This document shows, piece after piece, positions 18,514-26,714 of a DNA stretch of 64,000 nucleotides. The translations under genes were made by a program, and so were the position numbers. The DNA is taken from assembly GCA_002420305.1 (NCBI GenBank), contig DIHT01000133.1:1-64000 (forward strand). The letters run 5' to 3'. The stretch's first letter is position 1, and each line of letters starts with the position of its first letter. The notes under the pieces were generated by a model that ran no database searches, was not told the DNA's origin, and saw only the letters and a list, made by a program, of their open reading frames with translations. This stretch comes from Akkermansiaceae bacterium UBA5689 (GTDB lineage Bacteria; Verrucomicrobiota; Verrucomicrobiia; Verrucomicrobiales; Akkermansiaceae).

Positions 18514-18962
18514 GGGAGGATTCCAAAAATTACTGCTATGAGCACAGCCGCCGGGTTGAGTTTCATGAGACAGATCTCGCCGGGATCGTGCACTTCTCCA
18601 ATTTTTATCGTTATATGGAGTCCGCTGAACATGCCTTCATGCGAAGCCTTGGACATCCAGTTCACGGGCGAGCTGCCGAGGATGGGGTTGGATGGCCGCG
18701 GGTGAGTGCCAGTTGTGAATTCCGGAAGCCTGCGCGTAACGACGACGTGTTGCGGATACGGGTTAGTATCGAAGAGATCCGGACGAGGTCAGTTCGCTAC
18801 AGTTTTCGCTTCTACCTTGACCCCGGGGATGATCCCATTGCGACGGGAACAGTAGCGGTTGCCTGCGTGCAATTCAAAGACGGAGAAATTTCTGCAGTTC
18901 CCATCCCTGAACAGATTCGAGCTGATCTCAAGTCCGCCGAGGCTGCCGCCAATCCCGAATGA
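18510..18962 (+). CDS. Hot-dog acyl-CoA thioesterase (4HBT/YbgC-like)
   Basis: A 150-residue single hot-dog domain. The catalytic-type motif is HETDLAGIVHFSNF with Asp22, matching the Asp of 4-hydroxybenzoyl-CoA thioesterases and YbgC, and a YMESAEHAFM helix follows. It should hydrolyse an acyl- or aroyl-CoA thioester in the cytoplasm. Both ends overlap neighbours by 4 bases (18510 with the GT4 stop, 18959 with the membrane protein start). Beside a PaaK-like CoA ligase, it would release or proofread the CoA-bound intermediate. The exact acyl group is unknown. Confidence 0.85.
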   Translation: MREDSKNYCYEHSRRVEFHETDLAGIVHFSNFYRYMESAEHAFMRSLGHPVHGRAAEDGVGWPRVSASCEFRKPARNDDVLRIRVSIEEIRTRSVRYSFRFYLDPGDDPIATGTVAVACVQFKDGEISAVPIPEQIRADLKSAEAAANPE

Positions 18963-19552
18963 TTCCAGTGAGCGCCCCTCTTCCCAAATCTCAGAAAAAG
19001 AAATCCATGAACTGGCTTATTTTTGCTCTCATGACCGTGGCCTGTTGGGGCCTCTACGGCATTTTCCTTCATGCCGGCCAAGTTGAAATGCAGGACAAGG
19101 TCCTTGGCCGCTACAAGGCGTTCCTTTTCGTAGGACTCGCTTATTTTATCACCGCAGTAGTCGCGCCACTGGTGGTCCTGCTGGTCAAGGGAGCAGACTG
19201 GTCCATGCCGGGGAAGGGGATGTGGCTTTCTCTATTTGCCGGGATTCTTGGTGCGATCGGAGCCTTTTGCGTTCTGCTTGCGATGGCTTCCGGAGCAAAG
19301 GGAGGGATGAGTCCTGCGGTGGTGGCAATCTCGGTGATGTCGATTATCTTCTGCGGGGCTCCACTGGTGAATGCGATCGTTTCGATCTGTATGGATCGAC
19401 CGGCAGGAGGGCTCGCAGCCGTTCCATGGCAATTTTTCTGCGGGATCCTGATGGCGGCCTTTGGCGGCTTCATGGTGGTGAAGTTCAAGCCTGCTGGATC
19501 TCACGGAGCTCCTCCGGCCAAACCGCCGATAGAAGCTCAAGCAAAACAATAG
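18959..19552 (+). CDS. EamA-like membrane protein (half-size)
   Basis: A 197-residue inner-membrane protein with about five hydrophobic segments after a basic N-terminus and a Pro/Ala-rich tail. It looks like one EamA/DMT repeat rather than the two found in full 10-TM transporters, so it would have to dimerise. The start at 18959 overlaps the thioesterase stop by 4 bases; an internal ATG at 19007 (MNWLIF) is an alternative. Within a biosynthetic run it may export a small molecule, but the family also includes proteins of unknown function. Confidence 0.65.
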   Translation: MIPVSAPLPKSQKKKSMNWLIFALMTVACWGLYGIFLHAGQVEMQDKVLGRYKAFLFVGLAYFITAVVAPLVVLLVKGADWSMPGKGMWLSLFAGILGAIGAFCVLLAMASGAKGGMSPAVVAISVMSIIFCGAPLVNAIVSICMDRPAGGLAAVPWQFFCGILMAAFGGFMVVKFKPAGSHGAPPAKPPIEAQAKQ

Positions 19553-19592
19553 TAAGTAGAACTCCTCGGGGAAGACTGGAGAGACTTCGGAA

Positions 19593-20816
19593 ATGATGCC
19601 CCTCAGCGCCATCAACGACCTCTTCGGAGCCATCTTGCCTGCCAATGCTTTTTACGCGGCAAAGTTGGGAAAGTGTCTAACGGTGGAGAGTCTGAAGGAA
19701 TTCGAGAGCCGAGTGCCGTTTACGACCAAGGACGAACTGGCTGCGGATCACGAAGCGCATCCGCCTTACGGCTCCAACCTCACTTATCCGCTTAAGCGCT
19801 ACACCCGTTTCCACCAGACAAGCGGCACGCGGGGAAATCCCATGGCTTGGCTAGATGATTCTGCCGGCTGGGACTGGGTTTTAAAATCGTGGCAATGGGT
19901 CTGGGACAAGGCTGGGGCTACTCCGGGGGATAGTGCGTTTTTCCCATTCTCCTTCGGCCCCTTCATTGGATTCTGGTCTGCCTTTGAGGCTGCGACGGAA
20001 ATGGGCATCCGGGCGATTCCGGGAGGTGGGCTTTCGAGTGAAAACCGCCTCCGGATGATGGAGCGGCATCGACCTGGCTTTATTGCGTGCACCCCTACCT
20101 ATGCCCTTCATCTTGCGAACATAGGGAAGGAAATGGCTCTTCCGGTAGATGTGCTGGGCGTGGAGGCGCTGGTGGTCTGTGGTGAGCCCGGGGGAAGTAT
20201 TCCGGAGGTTCGGGAACGGATCCAGCGTGAATGGAATGCGCGGGTTGTGGACCACCATGGGATGACCGAGACGGGCCCGGTAACAGTCAGCGATCCTCAA
20301 AATCCCGAGGTCCTCCGAATTTCTCATCAGGCCTATCACGCAGAGGTTATCAAGACAGGTAGTGGAACCCACGTAGCTCCAGGAGAAGTTGGAGAGCTCG
20401 TATTGACAACTCTCGGGCGCTATGGGTCACCATTGATCCGCTATCGTACGGGCGATCTTGTCCGTCCGGTAGCTGTTGAGGGGGAGGGGCCCGGAGCCTT
20501 TGGTTTGCATGGGGGTATCATTGGAAGGGCGGATGATATGGTAGTGGTTCGAGGGGTAAACCTCTACCCCAGTGCGATCGAGGCGGTTGTTCGAGGCTTG
20601 GATGGGATCGGGGAATACTTGGTCGAGGTCGATGAGCGCGGAGCCCTGCCAGAGGTCAGCCTGATCGCAGAGATGCTGGAGGGGCAATCGGTTGAGAGCG
20701 AACTTGAGGCCCGCCTCCGTGCTGTTTTTTCTATGAGAATCCCTGTAAGAGCGGTTCGTCCTGGCGATCTGCCGGGTCACGAAGTAAAGGCCAAGCGGTG
20801 GAAAGTGATCAGGTAA
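19593..20816 (+). CDS. Phenylacetate-CoA ligase (PaaK)-like enzyme
   Basis: A 407-residue adenylate-forming CoA ligase. The P-loop is TSGTRGNP at 76-83, the substrate/adenylate motif HHGMTETGP at 221-229, and YRTGDLV at 284-290. A complete C-terminal lid follows (RADDMVVVRGVNLYPS and a terminal EVKAKR basic segment). It is slightly shorter than classical PaaK. It should convert an aryl carboxylate, ATP and CoA into aroyl-CoA. Together with the thioesterase it could set the level of an activated aromatic acid such as a hydroxybenzoate. Unlike the short enzyme at 8803 it keeps the lid domain, so the two probably do different activations. The next gene overlaps by one base (TAATG). Confidence 0.82.
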   Translation: MMPLSAINDLFGAILPANAFYAAKLGKCLTVESLKEFESRVPFTTKDELAADHEAHPPYGSNLTYPLKRYTRFHQTSGTRGNPMAWLDDSAGWDWVLKSWQWVWDKAGATPGDSAFFPFSFGPFIGFWSAFEAATEMGIRAIPGGGLSSENRLRMMERHRPGFIACTPTYALHLANIGKEMALPVDVLGVEALVVCGEPGGSIPEVRERIQREWNARVVDHHGMTETGPVTVSDPQNPEVLRISHQAYHAEVIKTGSGTHVAPGEVGELVLTTLGRYGSPLIRYRTGDLVRPVAVEGEGPGAFGLHGGIIGRADDMVVVRGVNLYPSAIEAVVRGLDGIGEYLVEVDERGALPEVSLIAEMLEGQSVESELEARLRAVFSMRIPVRAVRPGDLPGHEVKAKRWKVIR

Positions 20817-21490
20817 TGATAGATGTTCAAAATGTAAGCAAGGTGTATGAGATGCCGGGGGAGGCCGTTCGCGCCCTCGCCGGCATCGAGTTCCAGGTAA
20901 AATCGGGAAAGACCGCAGCAGTCGTTGGTCCCTCGGGGAGCGGAAAAACAACCCTGCTGAATCTTCTAGGGGCGTTGGACCAGCCCAGTGAGGGCAAGAT
21001 AGTCATCGATGGCAATGATCTCTCCTCCTTTGGTGAAGAGGAGGCCGCGACTTTCCGAAATCGCTCTCTGGGTTTCGTCTTCCAGCACCATCATCTGCTG
21101 CCGCAGTGCACCCTTCTGGAAAATGTGGTTCTTCCCCGTCTTGCCGGGGGTTGGGAGGAAGCCGAATCAGAGACTGCGGCGAGGGCGGAGACATTGCTCG
21201 AAAATGTCGGCCTTCAGGACCGGCTTACCCACTTTCCGCACCAGCTTTCTGGTGGGGAGCGATTGCGCGCGGCTCTAGCCCGGGCACTTGTCAATCAGCC
21301 AAAATTGATTCTTGCGGATGAGCCTACGGGCTCGCTCGATCTTGAGACAACAGAAGTGGTCGCAGAGCTTCTGGGGCGGCTGAATTCTGAGATGGGCGTC
21401 ACCCTCGTAGTCGTTACCCACAATCTCGCTCTGGCCCAGAGGATGGAAAGTCACTTTGAGCTCCGCGGCGGGCAATTGGAGAAGCAATGA
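20816..21490 (+). CDS. ABC transporter ATP-binding protein (LolD/MacB type)
   Basis: A 224-residue ATPase. The start is ATG 20816, one base inside the upstream TAA; a GTG at 20798 is possible but extends over the ligase gene. Walker A GPSGSGKT is at 38-45, the signature LSGGE at 144-148 and Walker B LILADEP at 164-170, with a switch His in THN. The class is that of LolD, MacB and FtsE, which drive FtsX-type permeases to extract lipoproteins or push substrates across the envelope rather than carry them through a TM pore. The stop overlaps the permease start (ATGA), so the two are a stoichiometric pair. Confidence 0.92.
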   Translation: MIDVQNVSKVYEMPGEAVRALAGIEFQVKSGKTAAVVGPSGSGKTTLLNLLGALDQPSEGKIVIDGNDLSSFGEEEAATFRNRSLGFVFQHHHLLPQCTLLENVVLPRLAGGWEEAESETAARAETLLENVGLQDRLTHFPHQLSGGERLRAALARALVNQPKLILADEPTGSLDLETTEVVAELLGRLNSEMGVTLVVVTHNLALAQRMESHFELRGGQLEKQ

Positions 21491-24400
21491 ATGTGCTCAA
21501 GTTCATCCGGCGCGGGATCTGGCACTACAAGCTCTCCTATTTAGGGGTCGGCGCTGGAGCGGTTCTTGGCGCTACCGTCTTGCTCGGAGCTCTTATTGCC
21601 GGGGATTCGGTAAAGGAAACTCTTCGTCAGGTTGCGGGTCAACGTGTTGGCCAGGTTGGCCATGTGTTTGTGGCGGGAGAGGGGTTTTTTCGAGATGCCC
21701 TCGCTGATGATGTTGAGAACAAGGACCTCAGGGTTGCGCCGGTTCTCCTCCTACGGGGGCAGCTCAACGCATCGGCGACTGGCAGGGCTCAAGGGAGTGT
21801 ACAGATTCTTGGCGTAGACGACCGGTTCTGGGGGTTTTCACCAGAAGAGAGGAGTGCGGTGGCGCTCGAGTCCCGGGAGGTAGGAGTGAACAGTTATCTG
21901 GCAGAGTCCCTAGATCTCCAAGAGAGCGACTCTGTCATCATTCGTCTCCAAGAGCCCGGCATGCTTTCCCGCGACGCCCCCCTCTCCGGAGAGGCTGAAG
22001 ATGTTATCAGTTTCCGGGCAAAGGTCAGGAAGGTTGTGGGCCCAAATCAGTTCGGCCGATTCAACCTCCAAGCCACTCAGCTACCCGTGCCCACCATTTT
22101 TGTGCCCTTAAGCCGGTTACAGCAAGTAGTCGAACAGCCCGGTCGGGCCAATCTGCTCCTTTTGTCTGCGGAGGAAGAGGGATCAGTTGGTAGTAATGAG
22201 TTGGCCAGCCAGATCAGGAGCGAGATGGCTTTGGAGGACTATGGCCTTTCCCTTGTGGATGTGCCTTTGGCTAACGCCTCGGAGATCAGATCAAGCCGCA
22301 TTTTCTTCGAGGACCCGATCGTCCGAGTAGTTCAAGAGCGGTTTCCCGCCATGGTGCCGGTAACCAGTTATCTCATTAACACCTACGCTGCGAATGGGAA
22401 GGAAACGCCGTATTCCATGGTAGCGGCGGTGCGGGCAGAGGGAGCCTCTTTCCTGCCTCAGGACATGAAAGGGGAGGACATCGTGGTCAATGAGTGGCTG
22501 GCGGAAGACCTCGATTTGGAATCCGGTCAGGAATTAAGCTTATCCTTTTTCAAATTGGTTCGGGGAAATGAGTTAGAAGAATCCACGGCGAATTTCCGGG
22601 TGCGAAAGAGCATCAACCTTGAGGGGCTTGCCGCGGATCAGCTTTGGATGCCGGACTTCCCGGGGGTGGCGGAGGCGGAGGATGCCCAGGACTGGGCTCC
22701 GGGATTGCCTCTCGATCTCGGCAGGATCAGGCAAAAAGATGAGGATTATTGGGATGATTATCGGGGAACCCCAAAGGCCTTTATTTCTGAGGAAAAGGGG
22801 ACGGAGCTATTTGGCAACCGGTGGGGAAATTTCACATCTCTCCGGGTGCCAACTGCGGAGGTTTCCACGGTGAACCTCGAGGATGAATTGCTGCCACTCC
22901 TCCGGCCAGAGATGGCCGGCTTACTTCTGCGTAACCTAGGAGATGAAGCAAGAGCAGCAGCGAAATCCCCAGTCGATATCGCGGGCCTTTTTCTCAGTAT
23001 GAGCGTATTCCTGATTGTGGCGTCCATTGCTCTGACAGCGATGCTCTTTCGGTTCAACGTCGAGCAGCGCAACAGGGAGAGTGGGCTGCTTGCTGCGGTG
23101 GGGGTCTCACCGAGAAAGGTTCTCCGGTGGCGCCTCGTGGAAGGGTTCATCATTGTGTTAGTAAGCGGGGGAGTCGGGCTGGCCCTAGCAATCACCTACT
23201 CGACCTGGATTCTTCGCTTTCTGGAAACAATATGGAGTGATGGGATGAGCGGGCCATTCTTCATGCTTCACCTGAATCCCAACAGTGTATTCGTCGGATT
23301 AGGGGTCTTCATTTTTCTGTCCATGGCTGCTATCTACTACTCAATGCGGAAGCAGGCTCGGAGAAGTGCAACCATGCGGTTGGAGGCAGGAACCGAGGAG
23401 GCCCGGGGGCGCCCCCGGATCTGGCGATTTGCATCTACGGGGGCGCTCTGTTTGCTTGTAGCGGCAGGAAGCCTCCTTGGGAGAGAGTCGATTGGGGCTC
23501 AGGCTGCCTTTTTCCTTTCCGGGATGTTTCTTCTGGTTGCGGGGCTGCTGACTTACCGGGCGTGGCTCGAACGTATAGCGAAGAAGAGATATCCCTCCAT
23601 GTCTACTAGAGCGATGGCGACCCTGAACAGTGTTCGCCGACCGGCGCGAAGCCTGGTGGTAGTTGGGATCATGGCGTGCGGAATTTTTCTCGTTATTTCT
23701 GTTACAGCCTCACGAAAGTACGTTGGGGAAGAGTGGGCGGAAAAGGAAAGTGGGGCCGGAGGGTTCGGCTTTTGGATCGAAACGACAAGCCCGATCAATC
23801 GAGCAGCTGACGCCAAGAAGGATCCTGATTATTTTGAGCTGGGAGACCTCAGGGATATTCTCGGTGCCATCGTCCCCTTCCGAATGGGCGTGGGAGACGA
23901 TGCTAGCTGCTTTAACTTAAATACGGCAGCCCGCCCCCGATTGATTGCGACCGATACCGGGGCCTTAGCAGAGCGAGGGGCCTTTACCCTCAAGGCAGTT
24001 TCCGAAGGAGCGAATAAGGAGGACGGCTGGAAGCTCCTGGGGCAACGAGCCGAGCCGAGGGTGCTTCCTGCATTTGTCGATGAGACAACGATGATGTGGG
24101 TTCTTAAGAAGAAAGTTGGAGATCGAATTACCTATCAGGATGAGCGGGGGAAGGATTTTCAGGTAGAAATTGTAGGAGCGTTAGCCGATAGCGTTTTCCA
24201 AGGAAACATGATCGTTGACGAGGCCGCCTTTCTTAGGTTGTTCCCCTCGCAGGAGGGCTACCGCCTGTTTCTGGCGGACGCTTCCGACGACACCGAGCAG
24301 GCGCTGGAAGCGCTGCAGAAAGCCACTGCAGATCGTGGAGGCGCAGTTTCTCTTACGCAGGAAAGGCTCGAAAGCTTTAACAACGTGCAGAATACCTATA

Positions 24401-24765
24401 TTTCGATTTTCCACGTCCTTGGAGGTCTCGGTCTCATTCTGGGGAGTGCAGGACTCGGAGTTGTGACAGCTCGTAATCTTGCCGAAAGGCGGAATGAATT
24501 TGCCGTTCTCAACGTCATCGGGGTGGCCCACCGGGAAATCCGAAGGATTATTTTCAAGGAGGTGAGATCCTTTATTGGCTGGGCTCTTGTGGTCGGCCTC
24601 GGGGCCTCATGCGTAGCAATACTGCCTGTGTTCTCAGAAGCCCCGCCGGAACAAACCCTGTTTGGTCTAGGGGTAATGGTTGTGCTTATCGGCGTAAATA
24701 GTCTGTTCTGGGCCTTTGTTGGCTATCTTACCGCCTATCGCAGAAGATCTGGAATCAGGATCTGA
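21487..24765 (+). CDS. Large FtsX-type ABC permease
   Basis: A 1092-residue permease, roughly twice the size of LolC or MacB-type subunits, so one chain probably replaces a LolC/LolE pair. The order is: TM1 at about 15-37; a periplasmic domain to about 500; three TMs at about 505-625 (FtsX domain, with NRESGLLAAVGVSPRKVLRWR, the coupling-helix type loop); extra hydrophobic segments at about 650-700; a TM near 725-745; a second periplasmic domain to about 965; and three C-terminal TMs with a second coupling loop (RRNEFAVLNVIGVAHREI). It partners the ATPase directly upstream. It may export the cluster product, a glycolipid or lipoproteins. The plus-strand run ends close behind it. Confidence 0.85.
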   Translation: MNVLKFIRRGIWHYKLSYLGVGAGAVLGATVLLGALIAGDSVKETLRQVAGQRVGQVGHVFVAGEGFFRDALADDVENKDLRVAPVLLLRGQLNASATGRAQGSVQILGVDDRFWGFSPEERSAVALESREVGVNSYLAESLDLQESDSVIIRLQEPGMLSRDAPLSGEAEDVISFRAKVRKVVGPNQFGRFNLQATQLPVPTIFVPLSRLQQVVEQPGRANLLLLSAEEEGSVGSNELASQIRSEMALEDYGLSLVDVPLANASEIRSSRIFFEDPIVRVVQERFPAMVPVTSYLINTYAANGKETPYSMVAAVRAEGASFLPQDMKGEDIVVNEWLAEDLDLESGQELSLSFFKLVRGNELEESTANFRVRKSINLEGLAADQLWMPDFPGVAEAEDAQDWAPGLPLDLGRIRQKDEDYWDDYRGTPKAFISEEKGTELFGNRWGNFTSLRVPTAEVSTVNLEDELLPLLRPEMAGLLLRNLGDEARAAAKSPVDIAGLFLSMSVFLIVASIALTAMLFRFNVEQRNRESGLLAAVGVSPRKVLRWRLVEGFIIVLVSGGVGLALAITYSTWILRFLETIWSDGMSGPFFMLHLNPNSVFVGLGVFIFLSMAAIYYSMRKQARRSATMRLEAGTEEARGRPRIWRFASTGALCLLVAAGSLLGRESIGAQAAFFLSGMFLLVAGLLTYRAWLERIAKKRYPSMSTRAMATLNSVRRPARSLVVVGIMACGIFLVISVTASRKYVGEEWAEKESGAGGFGFWIETTSPINRAADAKKDPDYFELGDLRDILGAIVPFRMGVGDDASCFNLNTAARPRLIATDTGALAERGAFTLKAVSEGANKEDGWKLLGQRAEPRVLPAFVDETTMMWVLKKKVGDRITYQDERGKDFQVEIVGALADSVFQGNMIVDEAAFLRLFPSQEGYRLFLADASDDTEQALEALQKATADRGGAVSLTQERLESFNNVQNTYISIFHVLGGLGLILGSAGLGVVTARNLAERRNEFAVLNVIGVAHREIRRIIFKEVRSFIGWALVVGLGASCVAILPVFSEAPPEQTLFGLGVMVVLIGVNSLFWAFVGYLTAYRRRSGIRI

Positions 24766-24814
24766 AGCCGACTCTGTTTCTTGTGCTTCCTGGGTCGCTA
24801 CCTAGGCTTCCACT

Positions 24815-25720
24815 GTGAAAGCTCTTATCCTGGTATTATTAACGTTAGCGCCTATGGCCCGCGGCGGGGACTGGGTTGATCTCTGGACGGGTGAGGCTCC
24901 GGGGGCCAAACGCCCGCCGGCCGGGACCGAAACTGGCGGAAGCAACTGGAGATTTTCTCATACGGAAATTCCCCAGTACAGTTTGTTTCCAGCAAAAAAA
25001 CCGAATGGAACGGGGGTGGTGATTTTGCCAGGTGGGGGCTATGCCAACCTCGCAGCAGATCACGAAGGGCGGCAAGTTGGAGAGTGGTTCGCCAAACGGG
25101 GAGTAACGGCCATGGTGGTCAAATATAGGGTTAGCTCCAACCCTGCCCTTGGATATCATTATCCCATCCCTCAAATGGATGTTCGGCGGGCGATCCGGAC
25201 AATGAGGTCCATGTCGACGAAGTGGGCCGTGGATGCGGGTCGGATCGGCGTTCTGGGGTTTTCGGCCGGAGGCCACCTCTGCTCTACCGCAGTCACAATG
25301 TTCGATGACACATTCAAGCAGGAAACACAGGACCCTATCGACATGCTAAGCTGTCGGCCGAACTTTGGGATTCTCTGCTATCCTGTGATTGCAATGGGCC
25401 AGCCCTATTGCCACGGGGGGTCGGTGAGGAATTTACTGGGAGAGGCGCCCTCTCAGGAACTCCTCGACCGGAACAATACCGCATTACGAGTCACTAGTCG
25501 CACCCCTCCGATTTTTCTCGTCCACTCTGCCGATGACCGGGCAGTGCCTTTACGGAATGGCACGGAATTTGTGGCAGCTTGTGCGGAGAAGGGAGTTCCG
25601 GTGACCTGCCATATTTATGCCAAGGGAGGCCATGGTTATGGTCTGGGCCGGGCTGGAGAATCCAAAAACTGGCCTGCCCGCCTCGAAGATTGGATGCGAA
25701 GCCACGGATGGATGGAGTGA
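24815..25720 (+). CDS. Secreted alpha/beta hydrolase (acetyl-esterase-like)
   Basis: A 301-residue esterase of the BD-FAE / acetyl-xylan-esterase-like group. The start is GTG 24815, giving a short signal peptide (MKALILVLLTLAPMARG). The oxyanion region is PGGGY (72-76). The triad is Ser150 in GFSAGGH, Asp241 in SADDRAVP and His273 in GGHGYG. It likely removes acyl groups from polysaccharides in the periplasm or outside the cell. It follows the permease by 49 bases, but its function fits polysaccharide breakdown better than the upstream cluster. It converges on the parvulin gene. Confidence 0.85.
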   Translation: MKALILVLLTLAPMARGGDWVDLWTGEAPGAKRPPAGTETGGSNWRFSHTEIPQYSLFPAKKPNGTGVVILPGGGYANLAADHEGRQVGEWFAKRGVTAMVVKYRVSSNPALGYHYPIPQMDVRRAIRTMRSMSTKWAVDAGRIGVLGFSAGGHLCSTAVTMFDDTFKQETQDPIDMLSCRPNFGILCYPVIAMGQPYCHGGSVRNLLGEAPSQELLDRNNTALRVTSRTPPIFLVHSADDRAVPLRNGTEFVAACAEKGVPVTCHIYAKGGHGYGLGRAGESKNWPARLEDWMRSHGWME

Positions 25721-25768
25721 TCCGCGACCATGGACTGCTATCTGGCAGCAGTTTCCTGCGCTAGCGGC

Positions 25769-26665
25769 TCAGCTCTCTGGCGAGTTCGTCTCGGGTTCGC
25801 CGTCCTCTCCGCTGAAATCGACTTTCTCCACAGTGGCTCCTTTCCTTAGGTTGGCGGCGAAGTTACGCAGTGCGTTCCGGCGTTTCTCAAATTCCACCCG
25901 ATGGGTAATGTCCTCCTGAACCTCCTCAAAAGCTCGGACCACAGCCGGTTTGATCTCAGCGATCTTAAGAATGTGGTAGGAGTGCTCGTAGGCGATGACG
26001 GGGCTGACCTCCTCGAGCCGCATCGTGAACATGATTGATTCAATCGGGTTTGATGGCCGATCGAAAGTAATCCAGCCCAGGTCAATTTCTCCCGATTCTT
26101 TCTCGGTCTCTGCCTTCGCGATTTCCTCGAAGTTGGCACCATCAACAAGCGCTTCGCGGAGCTCACCCATCTCTTCCAACAAGAGGACAGGATCCTCATG
26201 TTTCTCAAGAGACTTCATGAAATGAAGGACTCGCACTTCGGCAGTAGTCCGAAATTCTCTTTCGTTGTCCTTGTAGTAGTTCCGGACGTCCTGATCAGAG
26301 ACATCCGTTTTGCCCGCCAGAACTCCATCGAGAAACTTCTCCATACGCAAGTTGGCCTCGCACTCATCCTGCAGACTGTCGCGCTGCGCCTCCAGCATGT
26401 CCCAGCTTGCACCATGTTTACGATATTCCTTCAGGGTGCCCTCAAGCCGCTCCTTGATCTCATCTTCAGGGAGATCAGGGAATTGAGATTCGGCCTCCTG
26501 TGCGATTAAGACCGAATCGATGACCTCTTCCTCCGCCTGCTCCATGAACTCGGGATCCCGTTCGCAACAAGATACTTGCAGGCGGGCCTCGGCTTCAGAC
26601 TTGATCCGGGCAAAGGCATCCTCAAGAAGATTTGGGTCGATAAGTTCTCCGTTAACGCGAAGCAT
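25769..26665 (-). CDS. PpiC/SurA-like parvulin peptidyl-prolyl isomerase
   Basis: A 298-residue protein with a SurA-like helical N-terminal half (1-140) and a parvulin domain at about 145-240 (EVRVLHFM at its start, GEIDLGWI in the middle, SYHILKIAEIKPA at its end), then a charged helix. Such proteins fold or chaperone outer-membrane proteins. This one has no signal peptide or membrane anchor from its ATG, which is odd for a SurA relative. Either it acts in the cytoplasm or the true N-terminus lies elsewhere. It lies 49 bases downstream of leuS on the same strand and probably shares its transcript. Confidence 0.78.
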   Translation of the reverse strand: MLRVNGELIDPNLLEDAFARIKSEAEARLQVSCCERDPEFMEQAEEEVIDSVLIAQEAESQFPDLPEDEIKERLEGTLKEYRKHGASWDMLEAQRDSLQDECEANLRMEKFLDGVLAGKTDVSDQDVRNYYKDNEREFRTTAEVRVLHFMKSLEKHEDPVLLLEEMGELREALVDGANFEEIAKAETEKESGEIDLGWITFDRPSNPIESIMFTMRLEEVSPVIAYEHSYHILKIAEIKPAVVRAFEEVQEDITHRVEFEKRRNALRNFAANLRKGATVEKVDFSGEDGEPETNSPES

Positions 26666-26714
26666 AGCTGAGAGGTAGCGGCGGAGGACTCAATCGCCAA
26701 TCCGAAAGAATATC

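Larger units (their letters stand above)
8803..24765 (+). other. Candidate aromatic-acid metabolite cluster with export genes
   Basis: Thirteen same-strand genes form one apparent functional unit. Activation and reduction: an adenylating enzyme, an ALDH-fold reductase and an iron alcohol dehydrogenase, with a coupled propeller. Supply and tailoring: radical SAM protein, chorismate-lyase-like protein, halogenase-like flavoprotein, GT4, thioesterase and CoA ligase. Export: an EamA-like protein and an ABC/FtsX pair. Stop/start overlaps (ATGA or TAATG type) occur at 12567, 15904, 18510, 18959, 20816 and 21487, which argues for co-translation of neighbours. Pathway logic is inferred. I recall similar radical SAM, flavoprotein and GT4 sequences from Planctomycetes, but cannot verify this here. 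Confidence 0.5.

Noticed and set aside
8803..24765. Calling the cluster an aryl polyene or flexirubin pathway
   Set aside because: The flavoprotein, thioesterase and CoA ligase fit, but there is no ketosynthase, carrier protein, dehydratase or ammonia lyase.
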